From Fratercula arctica (lineage: Eukaryota > Chordata > Aves > Charadriiformes > Alcidae), in assembly GCA_947846985.1 (NCBI GenBank), contig CANTUZ010000027.1, forward strand, positions 3,599,152 through 3,663,151: 64,000 nt of DNA. The letters are read 5' to 3'. Position 1 is the stretch's first letter. Every line of letters begins with the position of its first letter. Position numbers and translations under genes: made by a program. This document shows positions 13,601 to 27,500 of this stretch, in pieces. The notes under the pieces were generated by a model. That model was given only the letters and a program-made list of their open reading frames with translations. It was not told the origin of the DNA and did not search any database.

Positions 13601-14652
13601 GCCACGCCCAAGGAGCCACAAGGGAAAACTGTGGCTTGCTCTAAAGATCTCTGGGAACCACTTCTATCGCCCCACAGAGCTTGGGTCTCCAGGCTTTCCT
13701 GGCGCCTTCAGCCTCAAAAGCCCCATTTCTCCCTCGCCCAAAGGCGCACTGCAACAATTTCCGTATGTCTGGAATTTCCTGTCACGTCCAAGGAGCCACG
13801 AGGGAAAACTGTGGCTTGTTTTAAAGATCTCTGGGAACCACTCCCATCGCCCCACAGAGCTTGGGTCTCCATACTTCCCTGGCGCCTTCAGCCTCAAAAG
13901 CACCATTTCTCCCTCGCCCAAAGGCGCACTGCAACAATTTCTGTATGTCTGGAATTTCCTGCAACGACCAAGGAGCCACGAGGGAAAACTGTGGCTTGTT
14001 TTAAAGCTCTCTGGGAACCACTTCCATCGCCCCACAGAGCTTGGGTCTCTATACTTTCCTGGCGCCTTCAGCCTCAAAAGCACCATTTCTCCCTCGCCCA
14101 AAGGCGCACTGCAAGAATTTCCGTATGTCTGGAATTTCCTGCCACGCCCAAGGAGCCAGGAGGGAAACCTGTGGCTTGCTCTAAAGCTCTCTGGGAACAA
14201 CTTGCACTGCCGCACAGAGCTTGGGTCTCCAGGCTTCGCTGGCGCCTTCAGCCTCAAAAGCACCATTTCTCCCTCGCCCCAGGCCGACCACCAAAATTTC
14301 CTTATATTCGGGGATTGGTGCCACGCCCAAGGTACCAAGAGGGAAAACTGTGGCTTTCTCTAAAGCTCTCTGTGAACAACTTGAAAAGCCGTACAGAATT
14401 TGGGTCTCCAGGCTTTGCCGGCGCCTTCAGCCTGAAAAGCACCATATCTCCCTCGGCCCAAGGCGCACTGCAAGAATTTCCATGTGTCTGGAATTTCCTG
14501 TCACGCCCAAGGAGCCACGAGGGAAAACTGTGGCTTGTTTTAAAGCTCTTTGGGAACTGCTTGCATTGCCCCAGAGACCTTGGGTCTCCGGACATTCCTG
14601 GCACCTTCAGCCTCTGAACCACCACTTCTCCCTCACCCCAGGGCCGGTCTTA
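10692..14652 (+). repeat. Satellite super-repeat, second copy (3961 bp)
   Basis: Second tandem copy of the preceding block, with internal markers at 11954 (variant) and 13394. The 13394-14652 HOR is nearly the same as 9433-10691, including a shared GTCACGTCC variant. Near 13300 the end monomer has been converted to the GGGAATAGCTTGTATCGCC type instead of the usual CTTGCATTGCCCC type. That indicates local gene conversion inside the copy. Confidence 0.88.
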
Positions 14653-17600
14653 GAATAGACCAAACGTCCGGAGATTGCTGCCACAAGCAAGATGCCACGA
14701 GGGAAAACTGTGGCTTGTTTTAAACCTCTCTGGGAATAGCTTGTATCGCCCCACAGAGCTTGGGCCTCGGGGCTTTGCTGGCGCCTTCAGCCTCAAAAGC
14801 ACCCTTTCTCCCTCGACCGAAGGCCAAGCTCCAAAATTTCCTTATATTCGGGGACTGGAGCCACGCCCAAGGAGCCACAAGGGAAAACTGTGGCTTGCTC
14901 TAAAGATCTCTGGGAACCACATCTATCGCCCCACAGAGCTTGGGTCTCCAGGCTTTCCTGGCGCCTTCAGCCTCAAAAACACCATTTCTCCCTCGCCCGA
15001 AGGCCGAGCTCCAAAATTTCCTTATATTCGGGGATTGGTGCCACGCCCAAGGAGCCACGAGGGAAAACTGTGTCTTGTTTTAAAGCTCTCTGGGAACCAC
15101 TTCCATCGCCCCACAGAGCTTGGGTCTCCGGGCTTTGCTGGCGCCTTCAGCCTCAAAAGCCCCATTTCTCCCTCGCCCCAAGGTGCACTGCAAGAATTTC
15201 CGTATGTCTGGAATTTCCTGCCACGCCCAAGGAGCCACAAGGGAAAACTGTGGCTTGCTCTAAAGCTCTCTGGGAACAACTTGCACTGCCGCACAGAGCT
15301 TGGGTCTCCGGGCTTTGCTGGCGCCTTCAGCCTCAAAAGCACCCTTTCTCCCTCGACCGAAGGCCAAGCTCCAAAATTTCCTTATATTCGGGGATTGGAG
15401 CCACGCCCAAGGAGCCACAAGGGAAAACTGTGGCTTGCTCTAAAGATCTCTGGGAACCACTTCTATTGCCCCACAGAGCTTGGGTCTCCATACTTCCCTG
15501 GCGCCTTCAGCCTCAAAAGCCCCATATCTCCCTCACCCCAGGGCCGACCACCAAAATTTCCTTATATTCGGGGATTGGTGCCATGAACAAGGTGCCAAGA
15601 CGGAAAACTGTGGCTTGCTTTAAACCTCTCTGGGAACCACTTCCATCGCCCCAGAGACCTTGGGTCTCTATACCTTCCTGGTGCCTTCAGCCTCAAAAGC
15701 ACCATTTCTCCCTCGCCCCAGGGCCGACCACCAAAATTTCCTTATATTCGGGGACTGGAGCCACGCCCAAGGTACCAAGAGGGAAAACTGTGGCTTTCTC
15801 TAAAGCTCTCTGTGAACAACTTGAAAAGCCGTACAGAATTTGGGTCTCCAGGCTTTGCCGGCGCCTTCAGCCTGAAAAGCACCATGTCTCCCTCGGCCCA
15901 AGGCGCACTGCAAGAATTTCCATATGTCTGGAATTTCCTGTCACGCCCAAGGAACCACGAGGGAAAACTGTGGCTTATTTTAAAGCTCTTTGGGAACTGC
16001 TTGCATTGCCCCAGAGACCTTGGGTCTCCGGACATTCCTGGCACCTTCAGCCTCAGAACCACCACTTCTCCCTCACCCCAGGGCCGGTCTTAGAATAGAC
16101 CAAACGTCCGGAGATTGCTGCCACAAGCAAGATGCCACGAGGGAAAACTGTGGCTTGTTTTAAACCTCTCTGGGAATAGCTTGTATCGCCCCACAGAGCT
16201 TGGGCCTCTGGGCTTTGCTGGCGCCTTCAGCCTCAAAAGCACCCTTTCTCCCTCGACCGAAGGCCAAGCTCCAAAATTTCCTTATATTCGGGGACTGGAG
16301 CCACGCCCAAGGAGCCACAAGGGAAAACTGTGGCTTGCTGTAAAGATCTCTGGGAACCACTTCTATCGCCCCACAGAGCTTGGGTCTCCAGGCTTTCCTG
16401 GCGCCTTCAGCCTCAAAAGCCCCATTTCTCCCTCGCCCAAAGGCGCACTGCAACAATTTCCGTATGTCTGGAATTTCCTGTCACGTCCAAGGAGCCACGA
16501 GGGAAAACTGTGGCTTGTTTTAAAGCTCTCTGGGAACCACTCCCATCGCCCCACAGAGCTTGGGTCTCCATACTTCCCTGGCGCCTTCAGCCTCAAAAGC
16601 CCCATTTCTCCCTCGCCCAAAGGCGCACTGCAACAATTTCCGTATGTCTGGAATTTCCTGTCACGTCCAAGGAGCCACGAGGGAAAACTGTGGCTTGTTT
16701 TAAAGCTCTCTGGGAACCACTCCCATCGCCCCACAGAGCTTGGGTCTCCATACTTCCCTGGCGCCTTCAGCCTCAAAAGCACCATTTCTCCCTCGCCCAA
16801 AGGCGCACTGCAAGAATTTCCGTATGTCTGGAATTTCCTGCCACGCCCAAGGAGCCAGGAGGGAAACCTGTGGCTTGCTCTAAAGCTCTCTGGGAACAAC
16901 TTGCACTGCCGCACAGAGCTTGGGTCTCCAGGCTTCGCTGGCGCCTTCAGCCTCAAAAGCACCATTTCTCCCTCGCCCCAGGCCGACCACCAAAATTTCC
17001 TTATATTCGGGGATTGGTGCCACGCCCAAGGTACCAAGAGGGAAAACTGTGGCTTTCTCTAAAGCTCTCTGTGAACAACTTGAAAAGCCGTACAGAATTT
17101 GGGTCTCCAGGCTTTGCCGGCGCCTTCAGCCTGAAAAGCACCATATCTCCCTCGGCCCAAGGCGCACTGCAAGAATTTCCATGTGTCTGGAATTTCCTGT
17201 CACGCCCAAGGAGCCACGAGGGAAAACTGTGGCTTGTTTTAAAGCTCTTTGGGAACTACTTGCATTGCCCAAGAGACCTTGGGTCTCCGGACATTCCTGG
17301 CACCTTCAGCCTCAGAACCACCACTTCTCCCTCACCCCAGGGCCAGTCTTAGAATAGACCAAACGTCCGGAGATTGCTGCCACAAGCAAGATGCCACGAG
17401 GGAAAACTGTGGCTTGTTTTAAACCTCTCTGGGAATAGCTTGTATCGCCCCACAGAGCTTGGGCCTCTGGGCTTTGCTGGCGCCTTCAGCCTCAAAAGCA
17501 CCCTTTCTCCCTCGACCGAAGGCCAAGCTCCAAAATTTCCTTATATTCGGGGACTGGAGCCACGCCCAAGGAGCCACAAGGGAAAACTGTGGCTTGCTCT

Positions 17601-20600
17601 AAAGATCTCTGGGAACCACTTCTATCGCCCCACAGAGCTTGGGTCTCCAGGCTTTCCTGGCGCCTTCAGCCTCAAAAACACCATTTCTCCCTCGCCCGAA
17701 GGCCGAGCTCCAAAATTTCCTTATATTCGGGGATTGGTGCCACGCCCAAGGAGCCACGAGGGAAAACTGTGTCTTGTTTTAAAGCTCTCTGGGAACCACT
17801 TCCATCGCCCCACAGAGCTTGGGTCTCCGGGCTTTGCTGGCGCCTTCAGCCTCAAAAGCCCCATTTCTCCCTCGCCCCAAGGTGCACTGCAAGAATTTCC
17901 GTATGTCTGGAATTTCCTGCCACGCCCAAGGAGCCACAAGGGAAAACTGTGGCTTGCTCTAAAGCTCTCTGGGAACAACTTGCACTGCCGCACAGAGCTT
18001 GGGTCTCCGGGCTTTGCTGGCGCCTTCAGCCTCAAAAGCACCCTTTCTCCCTCGACCGAAGGCCAAGCTCCAAAATTTCCTTATATTCGGGGATTGGAGC
18101 CACGCCCAAGGAGCCACAAGGGAATACTGTGGCTTGCTCTAAAGATCTCTGGGAACCACTTCTATTGCCCCACAGAGCTTGGGTCTCCATACTTCCCTGG
18201 CGCCTTCAGCCTCAAAAGCCCCATATCTCCCTCGCCTGAAGGCCGAGTTCCAAAAATTTCCTTATATTCGGTGATTGGTACCACGCCCAAGGAGCCACGA
18301 GGGAAAACTGTGCCTTGTTTTAAAGATCTCTGGGAACCACTTCCATTGCCCCACAGAGCTTGGGTCTCCGGGCTTTGCTGGCCCCTTCAGCCTCAAAAGC
18401 ACCATTTCTCCCTCGCCCCAAGGCACACTGCAAGAACTTTCCCTATGTCTGCAATTTCCTGCAACGCCCAAGGAGCCACGAGGGAAAACTGTGGCTTGCT
18501 CTAAAGCTCTCTGGGAACAAGTTGCACTGCCTCACAGAGCTTGGGTCTCCAGGCTTTGCTGGCGCCTTCAGCCTCAAAAGCACCATTTCTCCCTCGCCCC
18601 AGGGCCGACCACCAAAATTTCCTTACATTCGGGGATTGGTGCCACGCCCAAGGTGCCACGAGGGAAACCTGTGCCTTGTTTTAAAGATCTCTGGGAACCA
18701 CTTCCATCGCCCCAGAGACCTTGGGTCTCCATACTTTCCTGGCGCCTTCAGCCTCAAAAGCACCATTTCTCCCTCGCCCCAAGGCGCAATGCAAGAATTT
18801 CCGTATGTCTGGAATTTCCTGTCACGCCCAAGGAGCCACGAGGGAAACCTGTGGCTTGCTCTAAAGCTCTCTGGGAACAACTTGCACTGCTGCACAGAGC
18901 TTGGGTCTCCATACTTTCCTGGTGCCTTCAGCCTCAAAAGCACCATTTCTCCCTCGCCCGAAGGCCAAGCTCCAAAATTTCCTTATATTCGGGGATTGGT
19001 GCCACGCCCAAGGAGCCACGAGGGAAAACTGTGCCTTGTTTTAAAGCTCTCTGGGAACCGCTTGCATTGCCCCAGAAACCTTGGTTCTATGGACTTTCCT
19101 GGCGCCTTCAGCCTCAGAATCACCACTTCTCCCTCACCCCAGGGCCGGTCTCAGAATAGAGGCAACATGCGGAGATTGCTGCCACGAGCAAGATGCCATG
19201 AGGGAAAACTGTGGCTTGTTGTAAACCTCTCTGGGAATAGCTTGTGTTGCAGCACAGAGCTCGGGTCTCCAGGCTTTACTGGCGCCTTCAGCCTCAAAAG
19301 CACCATTTCTCCCTCGCCCGAAGGCCGAGCTCCAAAATTTCCGTATATTCGGGGATTGGTGCCACGCCCAAGGAGCCAGGAGGGAAAACTGTGTCTTGTT
19401 TTAAAGCTCTCTGGGAACCACTTCCATCGCCCCACAGAGCTTGGGTCTCCGGGCTTTGCTGGCGCCTTCAGCCTCAAAAGCCCCATTTCTCCCTCGCCCC
19501 AAGGTGCACTGCAAGAATTTCCGTATGTCTGGAATTTCCTGCCACGCCCAAGGAGCCACAAGGGAAAACTGTGGCTTACTCTAAAGCTCTCTGGGAACAA
19601 CTTGCACTGCCGCACAGAGCTTCGGTCTCCGGGCTTTGCTGGCGCCTTCAGCCTCAAAAGCACCCTTTCTCCCTCGACCGAAGGCCAAGCTCCAAAATTT
19701 CCTTATATTCGGGGATTGGAGCCACGCCCAAGGAGCCACAAGGGAAAACTGTGGCTTGCTCTAAAGATCTCTGGGAACCACTTCTATTGCCCCACAGAGC
19801 TTGGGTCTCCATACTTCCCTGGCGCCTTCAGCCTCAAAAGCCCCATATCTCCCTCACCCCAGGGCCGACCACCAAAATTTCCTTATATTCGGGGATTGGT
19901 GCCATGAACAAGGTGCCAAGACGGAAAACTGTGGCTTGCTTTAAACCTCTCTGGGAACCACTTCCATCGCCCCAGAGACCTTGGGTCTCTATACCTTCCT
20001 GGTGCCTTCAGCCTCAAAAGCACCATTTCTCCCTCGCCCCAGGGCCGACCACCAAAATTTCCTTATGTCCGGGTACTGGTGCCACACCCAAGGTGCCACG
20101 AGGGAAAACTGTGCCTTGTTTTAAAGATCTCTGGGAACCACTTCCATCGCCCCACAGAGCTTGGGTCTCCATACTTCCCTGGCGCCTTCAGCCTCAAAAG
20201 CCCCATTTCTCCCTCGCCCAAAGGCGCACTGCAACAATTTCCGTATGTCTGGAATTTCCTGTCACGCCCAAGGAGCCACGAGGGAAAACTGTGGCTTGTT
20301 TTAAAGCTCTCTGGGAACCACTCCCATCGCCCCACAGAGCTTGGGTCTCCATACTTCCCTGGCGCCTTCAGCCTCAAAAGCCCCATTTCTCCCTCGCCCA
20401 AAGGCGCACTGCAACAATTTCCGTATGTCTGGAATTTCCTGTCACGTCCAAGGAGCCACGAGGGAAAACTGTGGCTTGTTTTAAAGCTCTCTGGGAACCA
20501 CTCCCATCGCCCCACAGAGCTTGGGTCTCCATACTTCCCTGGCGCCTTCAGCCTCAAAAGCACCATTTCTCCCTCGCCCAAAGGCGCACTGCAAGAATTT

Positions 20601-23600
20601 CCGTATGTCTGGAATTTCCTGCCACGCCCAAGGAGCCAGGAGGGAAACCTGTGGCTTGCTCTAAAGCTCTCTGGGAACAACTTGCACTGCCGCACAGAGC
20701 TTGGGTCTCCAGGCTTCGCTGGCGCCTTCAGCCTCAAAAGCACCATTTCTCCCTCGCCCCAGGCCGACCACCAAAATTTCCTTATATTCGGGGATTGGTG
20801 CCACGCCCAAGGTACCAAGAGGGAAAACTGTGGCTTTCTCTAAAGCTCTCTGTGAACAACTTGAAAAGCCGTACAGAATTTGGGTCTCCAGGCTTTGCCG
20901 GCGCCTTCAGCCTGAAAAGCACCATATCTCCCTCGGCCCAAGGCGCACTGCAAGAATTTCCATGTGTCTGGAATTTCCTGTCACGCCCAAGGAGCCACGA
21001 GGGAAAACTGTGGCTTGTTTTAAAGCTCTTTGGGAACTACTTGCATTGCCCAAGAGACCTTGGGTCTCCGGACATTCCTGGCACCTTCAGCCTCAGAACC
21101 ACCACTTCTCCCTCACCCCAGGGCCAGTCTTAGAATAGACCAAACGTCCGGAGATTGCTGCCACAAGCAAGATGCCACGAGGGAAAACTGTGGCTTGTTT
21201 TAAACCTCTCTGGGAATAGCTTGTATCGCCCCACAGAGCTTGGGCCTCTGGGCTTTGCTGGCGCCTTCAGCCTCAAAAGCACCCTTTCTCCCTCGACCGA
21301 AGGCCAAGCTCCAAAATTTCCTTATATTCGGGGACTGGAGCCACGCCCAAGGAGCCACAAGGGAAAACTGTGGCTTGCTCTAAAGATCTCTGGGAACCAC
21401 ATCTATCGCCCCAGAGAGCTTGGGTCTCCAGGCTTTCCTGGCGCCTTCAGCCTCAAAAACACCATTTCTCCCTCGCCCGAAGGCCGAGCTCCAAAATTTC
21501 CTTATATTCGGGGATTGGTGCCACGCCCAAGGAGCCACGAGGGAAAACTGTGTCTTGTTTTAAAGCTCTCTGGGAACCACTTCCATCGCCCCACAGAGCT
21601 TGGGTCTCCGGGCTTTGCTGGCGCCTTCAGCCTCAAAAGCCCCATTTCTCCCTCGCCCCAAGGTGCACTGCAAGAATTTCCGTATGTCTGGAATTTCCTG
21701 CCACGCCCAAGGAGCCACAAGGGAAAACTGTGGCTTGCTCTAAAGCTCTCTGGGAACAACTTGCACTGCCGCACAGAGCTTGGGTCTCCGGGCTTTGCTG
21801 GCGCCTTCAGCCTCAAAAGCACCCTTTCTCCCTCGACCGAAGGCCAAGCTCCAAAATTTCCTTATATTCGGGGATTGGAGCCACGCCCAAGGAGCCACAA
21901 GGGAAAACTGTGGCTTGCTCTAAAGATCTCTGGGAACCACTTCTATTGCCCCACAGAGCTTGGGTCTCCATACTTCCCTGGCGCCTTCAGCCTCAAAAGC
22001 CCCATATCTCCCTCGCCTGAAGGCCGAGTTCCAAAAATTTCCTTATATTCGGTGATTGGTACCACGTCCAAGGAGCCAGGAGGGAAAACTCTGCCTTGTT
22101 TTAAAGATCTCTGGGAACCACTTCCATCGCCCCACAGAGCTTGGGTCTCCATACTTTCCTGGTGCCTTCAGCCTCAAAAGCACCATTTCTCCCTCGCCCA
22201 AAGGAGCACTGCAACAACTTCCGTATGACTGGAATTTCCTGTCACGTCCAAGGAGCCACGAGGGAAAACTGTGGCTTGTTTTAAAGCTCTCTGGGAACCA
22301 CTTCCATCGCCCCACAGAGCTTGGGTCTCCATACTTCCCTGGCGCCTTCAGCCTCAAAAGCACCATTTCTCCCTCGCCCGAAGGCCGAGCTCCAAAAATT
22401 TCCTTAAATTCGGTGATTGGTACCACGCCCAAGGAGCCACGAGGGAAAACTGTGCCTTGTTTTAAAGATCTCTGGGAACCACTTCCATTGCCCCACAGAG
22501 CTTGGGTCTCCGGGCTTTGCTGGCCCCTTCAGCCTCAAAAGCACCATTTCTCCCTCGCCCCAAGGCACACTGCAAGAATTTCCCTATGTCTGCAATTTCC
22601 TGCAACGCCCAAGGAGCCACGAGGGAAAACTGTGGCTTGCTCTAAAGCTCTCTGGGAACAAGTTGCACTGCCTCACAGAGCTTGGGTCTCCAGGCTTTGC
22701 TGGCGCCTTCAGCCTCAAAAGCACCATTTCTCCCTCGCCCCAGGGCCGACCACCAAAATTTCCTTACATTCGGGGATTGGTGCCACGCCCAAGGTGCCAC
22801 GAGGGAAACCTGTGCCTTGTTTTAAAGATCTCTGGGAACCACTTCCATCGCCCCAGAGACCTTGGGTCTCCATACTTTCCTGGCGCCTTCAGCCTCAAAA
22901 GCACCATTTCTCCCTCGCCCCAAGGCGCAATGCAAGAATTTCCGTATGTCTGGAATTTCCTGTCACGCCCAAGGAGCCACGAGGGAAACCTGTGGCTTGC
23001 TCTAAAGCTCTCTGGGAACAACTTGCACTGCTGCACAGAGCTTGGGTCTCCATACTTTCCTGGTGCCTTCAGCCTCAAAAGCACCATTTCTCCCTCGCCC
23101 GAAGGCCAAGCTCCAAAATTTCCTTATATTCGGGGATTGGTGCCACGCCCAAGGAGCCACGAGGGAAAACTGTGCCTTGTTTTAAAGCTCTCTGGGAACC
23201 GCTTGCATTGCCCCAGAAACCTTGGTTCTATGGACTTTCCTGGCGCCTTCAGCCTCAGAATCACCACTTCTCCCTCACCCCAGGGCCGGTCTCAGAATAG
23301 AGGCAACATGCGGAGATTGCTGCCACGAGCAAGATGCCATGAGGGAAAACTGTGGCTTGTTGTAAACCTCTCTGGGAATAGCTTGTGTTGCAGCACAGAG
23401 CTCGGGTCTCCAGGCTTTACTGGCGCCTTCAGCCTCAAAAGCACCATTTCTCCCTCGCCCGAAGGCCGAGCTCCAAAATTTCCGTATATTCGGGGATTGG
23501 TGCCACGCCCAAGGAGCCACGAGGGAAAACTGTGTCTTGTTTTAAAGCTCTCTGGGAACCACTTCCATCGCCCCACAGAGCTTGGGTCTCCGGGCTTTGC

Positions 23601-24554
23601 TGGCGCCTTCAGCCTCAAAAGCACCATTTCTCCCTCGCCCGAAGGCCAAGCTCCAAAATTTCCTTATGTCGGGATTGGAGCCACGCCCAAGGAGCCACGA
23701 GGGAAAACTGTGGCTTGCTCTAAAGCTCTCTGGGAACCACTTCTATCGCCCCACAGAGCTTGGGTCTCCATACTTCCCTGGCGCCTTCAGCCTCAAAAGC
23801 ACCATTTCTCCCTCGCCCGAAGGCGCAGCTCCAACAATTTCCTTATATTCGGTGAATTCTGTACCACGCCCAAGGAGCCACGAGGGAAAACTGTGCCTTG
23901 TTTTAAAGCTCTCTGGGAACCACTTCCATCGCCCCACAGAGCTTGGGTCTCCATACTTCCCTGGCGCCTTCAGCCTCAAAAGCACCATTTCTCCCTCGCC
24001 CCAAGGCGCAATGCAAGAATTTCCGTATGTCTGGAATTTCCTGTCACGCCCAAGGAGCCAGGAGGGAAACCTGTGGCTTGCTCTAAAGCTCTCTGGGAAC
24101 AACTTGCACTGCCGCACAGAGCTTGGGTCTCCAGGCTTTGCTGGCGCCTTCAGCCTCAAAAGCACCATTTCTCCCTCGCCCCAGGCCGACCACCAAAATT
24201 TCCTTATATTCGGGGATTGGTGCCACGCCCAAGGTACCAAGAGGGAAAACTGTGGCTTTCTCTAAAGCTCTCTGTGAACAACTTGAAAAGCCGTACAGAA
24301 TTTGGGTCTCCAGGCTTTGCCGGCGCCTTCAGCCTGAAAAGCACCATATCTCCCTCGGCCCAAGGCGCACTGCAAGAATTTCCATATGTCTGGAATTTCC
24401 TGTCACGCCCAAGGAGCCACGAGGGAAAACTGTGGCTTGTTTTAAAGCTCTTTGGGAACTGCTTGCATTGCCCCAGAGACCTTGGGTCTCCGGACATTCC
24501 TGGCACCTTCAGCCTCTGAACCACCACTTCTCCCTCACCCCAGGGCCGGTCTTA
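14653..24554 (+). repeat. Satellite domain with expanded HORs (7 to 12 monomers)
   Basis: Markers at 14653, 16093, 17352, 19154, 21133 and 23295 give units of 8, 7, 10, 11, 12 and 7 monomers. Blocks 17352-21132 and 21133-24554 share private variants, for example CCCTATGTCTGCAATTTCC at about 18441 and 22581, and the variant marker monomer at 19154 and 23295. The second block has gained two monomers (360 bp) before the variant marker. A one-base insertion (GAACTTTCC near 18436) distinguishes the first copy. The domain records successive insertions of whole monomers into an older 7-mer or 8-mer scaffold. Confidence 0.85.
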
Positions 24555-27500
24555 GAATAGACCAAACGTCCGGAGATTGCTGCCACAAGCAAGATGCCAC
24601 GAGGGAAAACTGTGGCTTGTTTTAAACCTCTCTGGGAATAGCTTGTATCGCCCCACAGAGCTTGGGCCTCGGGGCTTTGCTGGCGCCTTCAGCCTCAAAA
24701 GCACCCTTTCTCCCTCGCCCGAAGGCCAAGCTCCAAAATTTCCTTATATTCGGGGACTGGAGCCACGCCCAAGGAGCCACAAGGGAAAACTGTGGCTTGC
24801 TCTAAAGATCTCTGGGAACCACTTCTATCGCCCCACAGAGCTTGGGTCTCCAGGCTTTCCTGGCGCCTTCAGCCTCAAAAGCACCATTTTCTCCCTCGCC
24901 CGAAGGCCGAGCTCCAAAAATTTCCTTATATTCGGTGATTGGTACCACGCCCAAGGAGCCAGGAGGGAAAAACTGTGCCTTGTTTTAAAGATCTCTGGGA
25001 ACCACTTCCATCGCCCCACAGAGCTTGGGTCTCCATACTTCCCTGGCGCCTTCAGCCTCAAAAGCCCCATTTCTCCCTCGCCCAAAGGCGCACTGCAACA
25101 ATTTCCGTATGTCTGGAATTTCCTGTCACGCCCAAGGAGCCACGAGGGAAAACTGTGGCTTGTTTTAAAGCTCTCTGGGAACCACTTCCATCGCCCCACA
25201 GAGCTTGGGTCTCCATACTTCCCTGGCGCCTTCAGCCTCAAAAGCACCATTTCTCCCTCGCCCCAAGGCGCAATGCAAGAATTTCCGTATGTCTGGAATT
25301 TCCTGTCACGCCCAAGGAGCCAGGAGGGAAACCTGTGGCTTGCTCTAAAGCTCTCTGGGAACAACTTGCACTGCCGCACAGAGCTTGGGTCTCCAGGCTT
25401 TGCTGGCGCCTTCAGCCTCAAAAGCACCATTTCTCCCTCGCCCCAGGCCGACCACCAAAATTTCCTTATATTCGGGGATTGGTGCCACGCCCAAGGTACC
25501 AAGAGGGAAAACTGTGGCTTTCTCTAAAGCTCTCTGTGAACAACTTGAAAAGCCGTACAGAATTTGGGTCTCCAGGCTTTGCCGGCGCCTTCAGCCTCAA
25601 AAGCACCATATCTCCCTCGGCCCAAGGCGCACTGCAAGAATTTCCATATGTCTGGAATTTCCTGTCACGCCCAAGGAGCCACGAGGGAAAACTGTGGCTT
25701 GTTTTAAAGCTCTTTGGGAACTGCTTGCATTGCCCCAGAGACCTTGGGTCTCCGGACATTCCTGGCACCTTCAGCCTCTGAACCACCACTTCTCCCTCAC
25801 CCCAGGGCCGGTCTTAGAATAGACCAAACGTCCGGAGATTGCTGCCACAAGCAAGATGCCACGAGGGAAAACTGTGGCTTGTTTTAAACCTCTCTGGGAA
25901 TAGCTTGTATCGCCCCACAGAGCTTGGGCCTCGGGGCTTTGCTGGCGCCTTCAGCCTCAAAAGCACCCTTTCTCCCTCGCCCGAAGGCCAAGCTCCAAAA
26001 TTTCCTTATATTCGGGGACTGGAGCCACGCCCAAGGAGCCACAAGGGAAAACTGTGGCTTGCTCTAAAGATCTCTGGGAACCACTTCTATCGCCCCACAG
26101 AGCTTGGGTCTCCAGGCTTTCCTGGCGCCTTCAGCCTCAAAAGCACCATTTCTCCCTCGCCCGAAGGCCGAGCTCCAAAAATTTCCTTATATTCGGTGAT
26201 TGGTACCACGCCCAAGGAGCCACGAGGGAAAAATGTGCCTTGTTTTAAAGATCTCTGGGAACCACTTCCATCGCCCCACAGAGCTTGGGTCTCCATACTT
26301 CCCTGGCGCCTTCAGCCTCAAAAGCACCATTTCTCCCTCGCCCAAAGGCGCACTGCAACAATTTCCGTATGTCTGGAATTTCCTGTCACGCCCAAGGAGC
26401 CACGAGGGAAAACTGTGGCTTGTTTTAAAGCTCTCTGGGAACCACTCCCATCGCCCCACAGAGCTTGGGTCTCCATACTTCCCTGGCGCCTTCAGCCTCA
26501 AAAGCACCATTTCTCCCTCGCCCCAAGGCGCAATGCAAGAATTTCCGTATGTCTGGAATTTCCTGTCACGCCCAAGGAGCCAGGAGGGAAACCTGTGGCT
26601 TGCTCTAAAGCTCTCTGGGAACAACTTGCACTGCCGCACAGAGCTTGGGTCTCCAGGCTTTGCTGGCGCCTTCAGCCTCAAAAGCACCATTTCTCCCTCG
26701 CCCCAGGCCGACCACCAAAATTTCCTTATATTCGGGGATTGGTGCCACGCCCAAGGTACCAAGAGGGAAAACTGTGGCTTTCTCTAAAGCTCTCTGTGAA
26801 CAACTTGAAAAGCCGTACAGAATTTGGGTCTCCAGGCTTTGCCGGCGCCTTCAGCCTCAAAAGCACCATATCTCCCTCGGCCCAAGGCGCACTGCAAGAA
26901 TTTCCATATGTCTGGAATTTCCTGTCACGCCCAAGGAGCCACGAGGGAAAACTGTGGCTTGTTTTAAAGCTCTTTGGGAACTGCTTGCATTGCCCCAGAG
27001 ACCTTGGGTCTCCGGACATTCCTGGCACCTTCAGCCTCTGAACCACCACTTCTCCCTCACCCCAGGGCCGGTCTTAGAATAGACCAAACGTCCGGAGATT
27101 GCTGCCACAAGCAAGATGCCACGAGGGAAAACTGTGGCTTGTTGTAAACCTCTCTGGGAATAGCTTGTATCGCCCCACAGAGCTTGGGCCTCCGGGCTTT
27201 GCTGGCGCCTTCAGCCTCAAAAGCACCCTTTCTCCCTCGCCCGAAGGCCAAGCTCCAAAATTTCCTTATATTCGGGGACTGGAGCCACGCCCAAGGAGCC
27301 ACAAGGGAAAACTGTGGCTTGCTCTAAAGATCTCTGGGAACCACTTCTATCGCCCCACAGAGCTTGGGTCTCCAGGCTTTCCTGGCGCCTTCAGCCTCAA
27401 AAGCACCATTTCTCCCTCGCCCGAAGGCCGAGCTCCAAAAATTTCCTTATATTCGGTGATTGGTACCACGCCCAAGGAGCCAGGAGGGAAAACTGTGCCT

